This document shows, piece after piece, positions 25,663-34,742 of a stretch of 64,000 nucleotides of DNA (within the stretch, counting starts at the first letter, position 1; every line of letters starts with the position of its first letter). Origin of the DNA: Streptomyces tardus. GTDB taxonomy: Bacteria; Actinomycetota; Actinomycetes; Streptomycetales; Streptomycetaceae. Below the pieces are notes generated by a model. The model saw nothing but the letters and a program-made list of their open reading frames with translations. It ran no database searches and was not told where the DNA came from. The DNA lies in NCBI RefSeq assembly GCF_018101125.2, contig NZ_JAELVF020000001.1:665189-729188 (forward strand), read 5' to 3'. The position numbers and the translations under genes were made by a program.

Positions 25663-25925
25663 CCTCGCTCTTGGCCTCCGAGAAGTCCGCCTCGGAGACG
25701 GGGAGTTGCCAGGTCTCGCGGGCCACCGTCAGCCGGCCGTCCCGGTCCTCGACGAGGACGTCGCCGCTGCGCACGGTGAGAGTGCTGAAGGGGTCGACGG
25801 TCTGGTCTACCATGGCGACGTGCCGGTCCTCGGGGCGGGCCAGCGAGGGCTGGCTGCGCGTGGACCACTTCAGCGGCAGCTCCTTGGGCAGCGTGGGCAG
25901 CAGCCGCGGGCCGGGTCCTGGAGGT
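25663..25925 (-). pseudogene. Fragment resembling a LanB-type dehydratase
   Basis: The minus strand reads PRLLPTLPKELPLKWSTRSQ, then DQTVDPFSTLTVRSGDVLVE, DRDGRLTV and ETWQLPVSEADFSEAKSEAA. The last segments resemble the N-terminal domain of lantibiotic or thiopeptide dehydratases, where a DGRLVV strand precedes a VVARETW-like motif and an acidic helix. It passes straight into ridA sequence at about 25662 and into an adenylation-domain fragment at about 25925, so neither end is natural. The family assignment is tentative. Confidence 0.35.
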
Positions 25926-26374
25926 ACTCGTTCAGGCTGCGGTGCTCGATGAGGACGGTGCTGGGCTCGCCGGTGCTGCCGGAGGTGTGGCTGACGTACG
26001 CGAGCGCACGCGGGTGCACGGGCCCCTCGGCCTCCGCCGGGCCGGTACGGAACCGGAGACCGGCCCCGTACCGGCCCGGCGGAGGCCGAGGGGCCCGTGC
26101 ACCCGCGTGCGCTCGCGTACGTCAGCCACACCTCCGGCAGCACCGGCGAGCCCAGCACCGTCCTCATCGAGCACCGCAGCCTGAACGAGTACCTCCAGGA
26201 CCCGGCCCGCGGCTGCTGCCCACGCTGCCCAAGGAGCTGCCGCTGAAGTGGTCCACGCGCAGCCAGCCCTCGCTGGCCCGCCCCGAGGACCGGCACGTCG
26301 CCATGGTAGACCAGACCGTCGACCCCTTCAGCACTCTCACCGTGCGCAGCGGCGACGTCCTCGTCGAGGACCGG
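25742..26374. repeat. Inverted repeat with 309-base arms and 15-base spacer
   Basis: 25742-26050 and 26066-26374 are reverse complements. Each arm carries the dehydratase-like fragment and the adenylation-domain fragment. The spacer aaccggagaccggcc is the only single-copy part. The right end adjoins the deaminase gene. Confidence 0.92.
26085..26203 (+). pseudogene. Fragment of an NRPS-type adenylation domain
   Basis: The plus strand reads VHPRALAYVSHTSGSTGEPS and TVLIEHRSLNEYL. This is the A3 core (SGSTGxPK type) of adenylation domains, with Lys replaced by Ser, followed by the usual HRSL segment. It is only about 35 residues long and is present twice (here, and inverted at 25913-26031). Nothing else of an NRPS is nearby. 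It is a displaced piece, not a gene. Confidence 0.6.
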
Positions 26375-27684
26375 GTACGCCCGGCTCGGGTCCGGCCGCT
26401 CCGCCGCAGGTGGTCGCGCTCGCCGAGGAGCGGCTCGACCACCGGTTCAAAGGCCTGCCGCCGGATGCGGACGGCCTGACCGTCCGGGAGTTCGCCGGGC
26501 AGCGCCGCGAGTTGTTCTCCGGAGGCTTCACCACGCCCGTACTGGCGCTCTCCGCCGAGGCGTTGGAGCACAACCTCGCGGCGCTGGAGGGTTACACCGA
26601 GCGGCACGGGCTGGCCTTCGCCCCGCACGGCAAGACCTCCATGGCCCCACAGCTCTTCGCCCAGCAATTGGCGCGCGGCGCCTGGGGCATCACTCTGGCC
26701 AACCCCCACCAGGTGCGGGTGGCCAGGGCTTTCGGCGTCTCCACCGTCTTCCTCGCCAACGAGCTGGTCGACCGGGCGGCGCTGCGCTGGCTCTCCGGCG
26801 AGCTTGAGGCCGACGCCGGTTTCCGGCTGGTGTGCTTCGTCGACTCGGTGCAGGGCGTGCGGCTGATGGACGAGTCGCTGCGCGAGGCGGGCGGCAGTCG
26901 GCCGGTCGAGGTGGTGGTGGAGCTGGGCGCCGGGGCCGGCGCCCGCACCGGCGCGCGTACCGCACAGGAGTGCGCGGCGGTCGCCGACGCGGTGGCACGC
27001 ACCCGTACGCTCCGCCTGGTCGGTGTCGCGGGGTACGAGGGCGAGGTGCCGGGCGCGACGCCCGAGACGGTGCGCGAGTGGCTGCGCCGACTCACCGCGC
27101 TGGCCCGCCGGTTCGACGCCGAGGGCCGGTTCGCCGGAGTCCGGGAGATCGTGGTGAGCGCGGGCGGCAGCGCCTGGTTCGACGCGGTGGCGGAGGTCTT
27201 CGGGGACGCACAGGAGCTCCCGGAGCTGTCCGCTCCCGTACTGCGGCTGCTGCGCTCGGGCGCGTACGTCTCGCACGATGTGGGCCACTACCGGGAGTTG
27301 ACGCCGTTCAACCGGGTGCCCGACGAGGGCGGGCTGCGATCCGCGTTCGTCCTGTGGTCGCAGGTGGTCTCCCGCCCCGAGCCCGGCCAGGCGTTCCTGA
27401 ACGCGGGCAAGCGGGACGCGGCGCACGATCTGCGGCTGCCCCGGGCGGAGTTCGTACGGTCCGGCGCGGGCGGCGAGGTGCGGCCCGCGGACGGGGTGGA
27501 GATCGTCAAGCTCTCCGACCAGCACGCCTGGGCCGAACTGACGGGCGCGGGCAGGGAGTTGGAGGTCGGCGACTGGGTCGGCCTCGGGATGTCCCACCCC
27601 TGCACGATCTTCGACCGGTGGCAGCTGATCCCGCTCGTGGCGGCCGACGGCACCGTCACCGACTGCGTCAGGACCTTCTTCTGA
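26374..27684 (+). CDS. PLP-dependent amino-acid deaminase (5' end disturbed)
   Basis: About 436 residues of a fold-III PLP enzyme of the alanine racemase/D-serine dehydratase type. Early segment: LDHRFKGLPPDADGLTVREF. The PLP lysine lies in LAFAPHGKTSMAPQLF. Later come WGITLANPHQVRVARAFGVS, VEVVVELGAGAGARTGARTA, GVAGYEGEVPG, and the metal/substrate end HAWAELTGAG with GMSHPCTIFDRW near the C-terminus. Homologues start only a few residues before the VALAEERLDHR segment. Here the sequence before it is the end of an inverted repeat, so the true start codon is missing or moved. It likely acts with RidA and the D-aminoacylase next door on D-amino acids. Confidence 0.8.
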   Translation, partial: GTPGSGPAAPPQVVALAEERLDHRFKGLPPDADGLTVREFAGQRRELFSGGFTTPVLALSAEALEHNLAALEGYTERHGLAFAPHGKTSMAPQLFAQQLARGAWGITLANPHQVRVARAFGVSTVFLANELVDRAALRWLSGELEADAGFRLVCFVDSVQGVRLMDESLREAGGSRPVEVVVELGAGAGARTGARTAQECAAVADAVARTRTLRLVGVAGYEGEVPGATPETVREWLRRLTALARRFDAEGRFAGVREIVVSAGGSAWFDAVAEVFGDAQELPELSAPVLRLLRSGAYVSHDVGHYRELTPFNRVPDEGGLRSAFVLWSQVVSRPEPGQAFLNAGKRDAAHDLRLPRAEFVRSGAGGEVRPADGVEIVKLSDQHAWAELTGAGRELEVGDWVGLGMSHPCTIFDRWQLIPLVAADGTVTDCVRTFF

Positions 27685-27863
27685 GCCCGACAGGGCCGTC
27701 CCCCCGGCCCGACCGCGACGACCTGCCGGACCCGAACGACCCGCCCGGCCGCCGGGTCCGCAACGGCCCAACCGGCCACCACGACCCGACCGGCGGCCGG
27801 GTCCGACGCGTCCCGTCGGGGAGCACGGCGGGCACGCCAGGCTCGGACACCGGCCTCGACACC

Positions 27864-29432
27864 GTGATCCGCGGCGCGACCCTGGTCGACGGCAGCGGCG
27901 CCCCCGCCCGCCCGGGCACGGACGTCGGGCTGCGCGACGGCCGTATCGCCGCCCTCGCGCCGAGCGGGCGCGGCGCGCGGCTCACCGGCCGCAGAGTGCT
28001 GGACGCCGACGGGCTGGTCCTGGCGCCCGGCTTCGTCGACATGCACGCGCACAGCGACCTCGCCCTGCTCAGCGACCCCGAGCACACCGCCAAGCTCGCC
28101 CAGGGCGTCACCCTGGAGGTCGTCGGCCAGGACGGCCTCTCCTACGCCCCGGTCGACGACACCACCCTGCCGCAGGTCCGCCAGGCCATCACCGGCTGGA
28201 ACGGCGACGGCGGCGACCTCGACCTCGACTGGCGCGACGCCGGCGGCTACCTGGACCGGCTGGACCGCGGTGTCGCGCTGAACGCCGCCTACCTCCTGCC
28301 GCACGGCAACATCCGTATGCTCGCGGCCGGTTGGGAAGACCGTCCGGCGACGGAGGACGAGCGCGCCCGGATGCGCCGTTTGGTGGCCGAAGGGCTGGAG
28401 CAGGGCGCGGTGGGCCTGTCCGCCGGGCTGACGTACACCCCGGGCATGTACGCCGGCGACGACGAGCTGGTCGATCTCTGCCGGGTGGTGGCCTCCTACG
28501 GCGGCTACTTCTGCCCCCACCACCGCTCGTACGGGGCGGGCGCGCTGACCGCCTACCGGGAGATGATCGCGCTCGCCCGCACTTCGGGCTGCGCGCTGCA
28601 CCTGGCCCACGCCACGCTCAACTTCCCCGTCAACAGAGGCCGTTCGGCCGAGCTGCTCGCACTGCTGGACCAGGCGCTGGCCGAGGGCGTCGACCTGAGC
28701 CTGGACACCTACCCCTACCTCGCCGGCTGCACCACGCTCGCCGCGCTGCTGCCCAGCTGGGCAGCCGAGGGCGGTCCGGAGGCGACCCTGGAGCGGCTGC
28801 GCGACCCGCTCGTGCGCGACCGCGTCCGGCACACCATGGAGGTCACCGGCTCGGACGGCTGCCACGGTGTGCCGGTCGACTGGTCGACGGTGGAGATCTC
28901 CGGCGTCGCCGACCCCGCGCTCGGCGGCTGGACCGGCCGTCGCCTCTCCGGCTTCGACGAGGCCGTGGAGCTGCTGCTCGCCGACCGCCTCGGCAGCACG
29001 ATCCTCCAGCACGTCGGCGACGAGGAGAACGTCCGCGCGGTGATGCGGCACCGCGCCCATACCGGGGGCAGCGACGGCATCCTGCGCGGCGCCAAACCGC
29101 ATCCGCGCGCGTACGGCACCTTCCCCCGCTATCTGGGCCACTACGTGCGGGAGTTGGGGGTGCTGACGCTGGAGGAGTGCGTCGCCCGGCTCACCTCGCG
29201 CCCCGCCGCCCGCCTCCGGCTGCCCGACCGCGGGCTGGTGCGCGAGGGGTACGCGGCCGATCTCGTGCTCTTCGACCCGCTGACGGTGGCGGCCGGTTCG
29301 ACGTACGAACAGCCGCGCACGCCCCCCACCGGCATCCCGTACGTGCTGGTGAACGGCGCACTCGCGATCGACGGGGGCCGCCGCACCGACGCGCTGGCCG
29401 GGCGTTCGGTGCGGCGCACCCCGCTCCCGTAG
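27864..29432 (+). CDS. D-aminoacylase (N-acyl-D-amino-acid deacylase)
   Basis: 522 residues of the amidohydrolase superfamily. GTG 27864 gives the usual start VIRGATLVDGSG; no clear ribosome-binding site is seen and no other start lies nearby. Metal ligands: HxH in FVDMHAHSDLALL, Cys in YGGYFCPHHRS, His in ALHLAHATLNF, and Asp in THTGGSDG-like HTGGSDGILRG. The C-terminal part (REGYAADLVLFDPLTVAAG) completes the composite beta domain. It hydrolyses N-acyl-D-amino acids. With the deaminase 179 bases upstream and RidA it suggests a D-amino-acid salvage pathway. Confidence 0.88.
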   Translation: MIRGATLVDGSGAPARPGTDVGLRDGRIAALAPSGRGARLTGRRVLDADGLVLAPGFVDMHAHSDLALLSDPEHTAKLAQGVTLEVVGQDGLSYAPVDDTTLPQVRQAITGWNGDGGDLDLDWRDAGGYLDRLDRGVALNAAYLLPHGNIRMLAAGWEDRPATEDERARMRRLVAEGLEQGAVGLSAGLTYTPGMYAGDDELVDLCRVVASYGGYFCPHHRSYGAGALTAYREMIALARTSGCALHLAHATLNFPVNRGRSAELLALLDQALAEGVDLSLDTYPYLAGCTTLAALLPSWAAEGGPEATLERLRDPLVRDRVRHTMEVTGSDGCHGVPVDWSTVEISGVADPALGGWTGRRLSGFDEAVELLLADRLGSTILQHVGDEENVRAVMRHRAHTGGSDGILRGAKPHPRAYGTFPRYLGHYVRELGVLTLEECVARLTSRPAARLRLPDRGLVREGYAADLVLFDPLTVAAGSTYEQPRTPPTGIPYVLVNGALAIDGGRRTDALAGRSVRRTPLP

Positions 29433-29489
29433 CCAAACCGCGCCGCCCCCCTGGCGGCTGCGGGGCCGGCAGACCTCGGGAAGGCGCGC

Positions 29490-30389
29490 TCAGGCGTGCT
29501 GGTAGGCGACGAGCGAGATGCCGATGTAGTGCGTGAAGAAGGCCGCCAGGGTCAGGGAGTGGAAGACCTCGTGGAAGCCGAACCAGCGCGGTGAGGGGTT
29601 GGGCCGCTTGAGTCCGTAGATCACTCCGCCGACGCTGTAGAGCACGCCGCCGACGATGACCAGGATCAGTACGGCGAGCCCGCCGGTCCGGAGGAAGTCG
29701 GGCAGGAAGAAGACAGCGGCCCAGCCCATCGCGATGTAGCAGGGCGTGTAGAGCCAGCGCGGCGCGCCCACCCAGAGGACCCGGAAGGCGATGCCGGCTG
29801 CCGCCGCCACCCAGACCCCCCACAGCAGTGCCTGCCCCTTGGCCCCTTCGAGCAGCAGGATCGTCAGCGGGGTGTAGGTGCCGGCGATGATCAGGAAGAT
29901 GTTGGCGTGGTCCAGCCGCCGCAGCACCGCCTCCGCGCGCGGACCCCAGTTCCCCCGGTGGTAGAGGGCGCTGATGCCGAAGAGCAGGCAGGCGGTGAGG
30001 GTGTAGATCGCACAGGCGGCACGGCCGCGCGGAGAGTCGGCGAACGCGGTGAGGAAGACACCGGAGACCAGCACGGCGGGGAACATCCCGGCGTGCAGCC
30101 AGCCGCGCAGCCGCGGCTTGATCTCCTGGTGGACGAAGTGCGCGGCGCGCTCCGCGGGTGCGGCAAGCGCAGCAGCGGCAGCGGAACCGGACGCGCCTCC
30201 CTCGGACCCGGCGGCGGAGGACCCCTCGGGCTCCGCGGACGCGGGCTCGGGCCCCGTCGAGCATTCGGACATTTCAGCGGTGGTGCCCCCGGCAGGCTGA
30301 GTCGTGCCGGAAGCAGCGTCGATACGACCGTCGGCGGCACCCGTCACCTCCGAGGACGCTCCGGCGGGTTCGTGCGCGGCAGCAGTCAT
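29490..30389 (-). CDS. Hemolysin III / PAQR-family membrane protein
   Basis: 299 residues. Residues 1-85 are Ala/Gly/Ser/Glu-rich and cytoplasmic-looking. Then seven membrane segments follow with PAQR motifs: RLRGWLHAGMFPAVLVSGVF, LLFGISALYHRGNW (Ser and His of the metal site), DHANIFLIIAGTYTPLTILL, and near the end FGFHEVFHSLTLAAFFTHYI (HxxxH). These residues form the zinc site of PAQR hydrolase-like receptors. The N-terminal extension is longer than in most bacterial members. Its substrate is unknown. Confidence 0.9.
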   Translation of the reverse strand: MTAAAHEPAGASSEVTGAADGRIDAASGTTQPAGGTTAEMSECSTGPEPASAEPEGSSAAGSEGGASGSAAAAALAAPAERAAHFVHQEIKPRLRGWLHAGMFPAVLVSGVFLTAFADSPRGRAACAIYTLTACLLFGISALYHRGNWGPRAEAVLRRLDHANIFLIIAGTYTPLTILLLEGAKGQALLWGVWVAAAAGIAFRVLWVGAPRWLYTPCYIAMGWAAVFFLPDFLRTGGLAVLILVIVGGVLYSVGGVIYGLKRPNPSPRWFGFHEVFHSLTLAAFFTHYIGISLVAYQHA

Positions 30390-30677
30390 GGGGCCAGGCT
30401 ACCTACGCCTCCGTAGGTTTCGGAGTGGGGCCCGCACCACCAACTCCCGGTGGCAGCAGGGGTGACAGGGGAAGTGGTGCTGCTCACCTGTCGACCCCCT
30501 GGACACATACGAGCGCGAACGCCATGATCAGATGAGCGTGGTCGACACCGGATGAGCATCGCCGCAGCATCCGGGTCGCAGCCCCCAAGGGGTCAGGACG
30601 CGGATTCACTCCCACCGCGACGTGGGACGCATCCGTACACACAAAGCAACAAAACCCTCAAACACTCTGGAGCGATT
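30390..30677. other. Divergent promoter region upstream of pckG
   Basis: 288 bases between the starts of the PAQR gene and pckG. It is AT-richer near 30640-30665 (acacaaagcaacaaaaccct), where a promoter or leader for pckG is likely. I see no small gene or recognisable operator. Confidence 0.5.
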
Positions 30678-32549
30678 GTGGCGCGCAGCTCTGCGGCTCC
30701 CACCACCACCGAGGTCCCCACCCACCACCGTGAACTGGTCGCATGGGTGGACGAGATCGCCGCCCTCACCCAGCCCGACCGAGTCGTCTGGTGCGACGGC
30801 TCGGAGGCTGAGTACGAGCGCCTGTGCGAGGAGCTCGTCGAGGCCGGCACCTTCACCAGACTCGACCCCGACAAGCGCCCCAACTCCTACTACGCGGCCT
30901 CCGACCCCTCCGACGTCGCGCGCGTGGAGACCCGTACCTTCATCTGCTCCGAGAAGGAGGAGGACGCGGGCCCCACCAACCACTGGAAGGCCCCCGCCGA
31001 GATGCGGGAGATCTTCACCGGTGACGGCGAGCAGGGCGGCGTCTTCCGCGGCTCGATGCGCGGGCGCACGATGTACGTGGTGCCGTTCTGCATGGGCCCG
31101 CTCGGTTCGCCGCTCTCCGCGCTCGGCGTGGAGATCACCGACTCCGCGTACGTCGCGGTCTCCATGCGCACCATGACGCGGATGGGCCGCCCGGTGCTGG
31201 ACGAGCTCGGCGAGGACGGCTTCTTCGTCAAGGCCGTGCACACCGTCGGCGCCCCGCTGGCCGAGGGCGAGCAGGACGTGCCGTGGCCGTGCAACGAGAC
31301 CAAGTACATCTCGCACTTCCCCGAGGAGCGCGAGATCTGGTCCTTCGGCTCGGGCTACGGCGGCAACGCCCTGCTCGGCAAGAAGTGCTACGCACTGCGC
31401 ATCGCCTCGGTGATGGCCCGCGACGAGGGCTGGCTCGCCGAGCACATGCTGATCCTCAAGCTCACCCCGCCCGCCTCCGCTTCCGGTTCGACCGAGCCGA
31501 AGTACGTGGCCGCGGCGTTCCCCTCGGCCTGCGGCAAGACGAACCTGGCGATGCTGGAGCCGACCGTTCCGGGCTGGACGGTCGAGACCATCGGCGACGA
31601 CATCGCCTGGATGCGCTTCGGCGACGACGGCCGGCTGTACGCGATCAACCCCGAGGCCGGCTTCTTCGGCGTCGCGCCCGGCACCGGCGAGCACACCAAC
31701 GCCAACGCGATGAAGACCCTCTGGGGCAACACGGTCTTCACCAACGTGGCGCTCACCGACGACGGCGACGTCTGGTGGGAGGGCATGACCGAGGAGGCCC
31801 CCGCCCACCTGACGGACTGGAAGGGCAACGACTGGACCCCCGAGTCGGGGACCCCGGCCGCCCACCCCAACGCACGGTTCGCGGTGCCGGCGGCCCAGTG
31901 CCCGACCATCGCGCCCGAGTGGGAGGACCCGAAGGGCGTGCCGATCTCGGCCATCCTCTTCGGCGGCCGGCGCGCCACCGCCGTACCGCTGGTGACGGAG
32001 TCCCGCAGCTGGCAGCACGGCGTCTTCCTCGGCGCCAACGTGGCCTCCGAGAAGACCGCCGCCGCCGAGGGCAAGGTCGGCGAGCTGCGCCGCGACCCGT
32101 TCGCGATGCTGCCGTTCTGCGGCTACAACATGGGCGACTACATGGCCCACTGGGTCAAGGTCGGCCAGGACGCTGCGGCGCGCGGCGACGGCGACAAGCT
32201 GCCGAAGATCTACTACGTGAACTGGTTCCGCAAGAACGACGCCGGCAAGTTCGTCTGGCCCGGCTTCGGCGAGAACAGCCGCGTGCTCAAGTGGATCGTC
32301 GGCCGGCTCAACGGCGAGGCAGAGGGCGTCGAGACCCCGATCGGCGTGCTGCCCACCAAGGAGGCCCTGGACACCGAAGGCCTCGAACTCTCCGACGCCG
32401 ACCTGGAGTTCCTGCTGACGGTGGACAAGGAGGAGTGGCTCGAGGAGGCCGCCCTGGTCCCGGACCACCTCAAGACCTTCGGCGACCACACGCCGGAGGA
32501 GCTGTGGGAGGAGTACCGCACCCTCGTCGAGCGGCTGGAGCGCGGCTGA
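30678..32549 (+). CDS. pckG: GTP-dependent phosphoenolpyruvate carboxykinase
   Basis: 623 residues from GTG 30678 with ctggagcg upstream. Family motifs: [39 protein letters not shown], kinase-1a loop [48 protein letters not shown] and [13 protein letters not shown]. The length and the PSACGKTN loop mark the GTP type rather than the ATP type. It converts oxaloacetate to phosphoenolpyruvate in the cytoplasm, the entry step of gluconeogenesis. A hairpin terminator follows. Confidence 0.96.
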   Translation: MARSSAAPTTTEVPTHHRELVAWVDEIAALTQPDRVVWCDGSEAEYERLCEELVEAGTFTRLDPDKRPNSYYAASDPSDVARVETRTFICSEKEEDAGPTNHWKAPAEMREIFTGDGEQGGVFRGSMRGRTMYVVPFCMGPLGSPLSALGVEITDSAYVAVSMRTMTRMGRPVLDELGEDGFFVKAVHTVGAPLAEGEQDVPWPCNETKYISHFPEEREIWSFGSGYGGNALLGKKCYALRIASVMARDEGWLAEHMLILKLTPPASASGSTEPKYVAAAFPSACGKTNLAMLEPTVPGWTVETIGDDIAWMRFGDDGRLYAINPEAGFFGVAPGTGEHTNANAMKTLWGNTVFTNVALTDDGDVWWEGMTEEAPAHLTDWKGNDWTPESGTPAAHPNARFAVPAAQCPTIAPEWEDPKGVPISAILFGGRRATAVPLVTESRSWQHGVFLGANVASEKTAAAEGKVGELRRDPFAMLPFCGYNMGDYMAHWVKVGQDAAARGDGDKLPKIYYVNWFRKNDAGKFVWPGFGENSRVLKWIVGRLNGEAEGVETPIGVLPTKEALDTEGLELSDADLEFLLTVDKEEWLEEAALVPDHLKTFGDHTPEELWEEYRTLVERLERG

Positions 32550-32622
32550 GCCGCGGCGCGGTGATCGACGGCGCGCGGACCCGGGGCTGAGCCCCGGCCG
32601 AGGAACGCGCGACGAGCAGAGA

Positions 32623-32650
32623 AAGGGCCCGGGCCACCGCCCGGGCCCTT
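32623..32650. terminator. Terminator hairpin after pckG
   Basis: A 12-base stem from aagggcccgggc and its complement around a 4-base loop, about 75 bases after the pckG stop. A smaller hairpin (ccggggctgagccccgg) lies at 32581-32597. Confidence 0.7.
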
Positions 32651-32920
32651 CGCCGTTGCACGCCGTCCGAGCCCTTCGCCGCGCACCGAAGCCCAGCCGT
32701 CCGCGGGCCCTTCGCCGCGACCGAGCCCGACCCGGTCCGGACGCTCCGGCCCGTCCGGCCGCGCCGCCGAGTGCCGTGGGGGCGAGCCGCACCCGCGGTG
32801 GCGCGGTGCGCGCCGCCGGGCACCCGGTGCGCGGTACGCGGTACGCGGTACGCGGTCGAGCCAACCGGGTGCGACCCCACGAGCCGCACGCGGCCCGTAC
32901 GCACCGCGACCGGCCTGCAC
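32651..32920. other. Low-complexity convergent gap
   Basis: Contains three copies of a gcccttcgccg motif and a short tandem run of gcggtac (32831-32855). No gene or regulatory site is recognised. Confidence 0.5.
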
Positions 32921-33328
32921 CTACAGGCCGAGCGCCGCCGCGTGGTAGCTCAGCCGGGCGGCGGCCAGCGCCTCGCCCGGCACGTCACCGCGCGCGGTGG
33001 CGACCACCAGGGCGTTGCCCGCCAGCGTGTGGGCGCGGCGGTGCAGCGACTCGACGTGCTCGGGCGAGCTGTCGCGCACCGAGGGCTCGGCGCGCAGCGG
33101 CGGCTGTCCGTCGCCGAGCCGCGCCACCTGGACCGCGAGCCGGTTGGCGGCGGCGTTGAACTCGGGGCTCGGTGTCAGCGCGCGCAGCTCGTCGGTGACG
33201 GTCAGCAGCGCGGTCAGACAGCCGGCCAGCCGGATGTCCAGCTCCTCCTCGCGGGAGCGGTGCGGGAAGTCCTCGGCGGCAGGCTCGGTCATGGTGTGCA
33301 CCGACTTGTCGCGGATCTGTTCGTACAT
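32921..33328 (-). CDS. Conserved-looking hypothetical protein, 135 aa
   Basis: A soluble, mostly helical protein: REEELDIRLAGCLTALLTVT, DELRALTPSPEFNAAANRLA, then HVESLHRRAHTLAGNALVVA and EALAAARLSYHAAALGL at the end. No signal peptide, membrane segment or known motif is visible. An ATG at residue 1 and another at residue 13 are possible starts; the first follows ggaggcc at a good distance. It is transcribed away from the aminotransferase gene region as the downstream member on the same strand, 85 bases after it. Function unknown. Confidence 0.7.
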   Translation of the reverse strand: MYEQIRDKSVHTMTEPAAEDFPHRSREEELDIRLAGCLTALLTVTDELRALTPSPEFNAAANRLAVQVARLGDGQPPLRAEPSVRDSSPEHVESLHRRAHTLAGNALVVATARGDVPGEALAAARLSYHAAALGL

Positions 33329-33413
33329 GGATGGCCTCCTGGCGCGGGTGCAGGAAACCAGCCTAACTTGGACTCTGTCTAAAGTTGTAGTCAGTACGAG
33401 CAGAGTGACGTGC

Positions 33414-34625
33414 TCAGTGCTGGCTGTAGCCGTCGAGGAAGTTCCCGATCCGCTCCACCGCGTCGCGCAGATCGTCCGGCGCGGGCAGGGTGACGATCCG
33501 GAAGTGGTCCGGTTCCGGCCAGTTGAACCCGGTGCCGTGCACGATCATGATCTTCTCGGCACGCAGCAGGTCGATCACCATCTGCCGGTCGTCCTTGATC
33601 TTGAAGACCTTCGGATCGAGCCGAGGGAAGGCGTACAGCGCGCCCTTGGGCTTCACACAGGTCACGCCGGGGATCTGGGTCAGCGTCTCGTACGCCGCGT
33701 CCCGCTGCTCCTTGAGCCGGCCGCCGGGCAGCACCAGATCGTTGATCGACTGGTAGCCGCCGAGCGCGGTCGCCACCGCGTGCTGCACCGGCATATTGGC
33801 GCACAGTCGCATGTTGGCGAGGATCGTCATGCCCTCGATGTAGCTCTCCGCATGCGATTTGGGACCGCAGATCGCCAGCCAGCCGCTGCGGTAACCGGCC
33901 ACCCGGTAGCTCTTGGAGAGGCCGTTGAAGGTGAGCGTGAGCAGGTCGGGGGCGACGGCGGCCGTCGGGTGGTGGACGACGTCGTCGTAGAGGATCTTGT
34001 CGTAGATCTCGTCCGAGCAGACCACCAGATTGTGCCGACGGGCGATCTCGGTCAGCGACTCGATCATCTCGCGCGAATAGACCGCGCCGGTGGGGTTGTT
34101 GGGGTTGATGATCACCAGCGCCTTGGTGCGGTCGGTGATCTTGCGCTCGATGTCGGCCAGGTCCGGCATCCAGTCGGACTGCTCGTCGCAGCGGTAGTGC
34201 ACGGCCGTACCGCCGGAGAGCGAGACCGAGGCGGTCCACAGCGGATAGTCCGGCGCGGGGACCAGCACCTCGTCGCCGTCGTCCAGCAGCGCCTGCATCG
34301 CCATCTGGATCAGCTCGGACACGCCGTTGCCGAGGTAGATGTCCTCGACCGAGAGCTGGATGCCCTGCGTCTGGTAGTGCTGGACCACCGCCCGGCGAGC
34401 CGCGAGCAGTCCCTTGGCGTCGCCGTACCCGTGTGCGTGGTGCACCGAGCGCAGCACGTCCTCGAGGATCTCCGGCGGACACTCGAAGCCGAACGCGGCC
34501 GGGTTGCCGGTGTTCAGCCTGAGGATGCGGTGACCTGCCGCCTCAAGCCGCATCGCCTCCTCAAGGACCGGGCCCCGGATCTCGTAGCAGACGTTGGCGA
34601 GCTTGGTTGACTGGAGTACCTGCAT
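33414..34625 (-). CDS. PLP-dependent aminotransferase (AlaA-like)
   Basis: 403 residues of class I/II aminotransferases. The N-terminus STKLANVCYEIRGPVLEEA and the motif LNTGNPAAFGFECPPEIL match alanine-forming AlaA-type enzymes. Further motifs: YGDAKGLLAARRAV, DIYLGNGVSELIQMAMQALL, ALVIINPNNPTGAVYS, VVCSDEIYDKILYDD, and the PLP lysine in TFNGLSKSYRVAGYRSGW. The C-terminal arginine motif is PDHFRIVTLP. It likely transfers an amino group between glutamate and pyruvate. It stands alone between unrelated genes. Confidence 0.92.
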   Translation of the reverse strand: MQVLQSTKLANVCYEIRGPVLEEAMRLEAAGHRILRLNTGNPAAFGFECPPEILEDVLRSVHHAHGYGDAKGLLAARRAVVQHYQTQGIQLSVEDIYLGNGVSELIQMAMQALLDDGDEVLVPAPDYPLWTASVSLSGGTAVHYRCDEQSDWMPDLADIERKITDRTKALVIINPNNPTGAVYSREMIESLTEIARRHNLVVCSDEIYDKILYDDVVHHPTAAVAPDLLTLTFNGLSKSYRVAGYRSGWLAICGPKSHAESYIEGMTILANMRLCANMPVQHAVATALGGYQSINDLVLPGGRLKEQRDAAYETLTQIPGVTCVKPKGALYAFPRLDPKVFKIKDDRQMVIDLLRAEKIMIVHGTGFNWPEPDHFRIVTLPAPDDLRDAVERIGNFLDGYSQH

Positions 34626-34742
34626 AGTCCGTCACGATACGGCCGGGCCGGGCCGGGCGCTCGGTGTTTTTCGCCACCCCGGGAAGCCCCGCGGGCGCCT
34701 CCGGCCCAGCTCGCGGCGTTACTTGAGCCTGCCGGCCGAACG

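Noticed and set aside
25663..26203. A RiPP or NRPS biosynthetic cluster at this site
   Set aside because: Only fragments of about 35 to 90 residues are present, duplicated in inverted form and fused to unrelated genes. No precursor, carrier domain or complete enzyme is seen.
25057..26374. Mobile element or transposon as cause of the repeats
   Set aside because: No transposase, no target-site duplication and no terminal inverted repeats typical of insertion sequences. Arms consist of ordinary gene fragments.
30606..32864. Long minus-strand frame opposite pckG
   Set aside because: Antisense of a clear PEP carboxykinase with all motifs; no domain on the minus strand.
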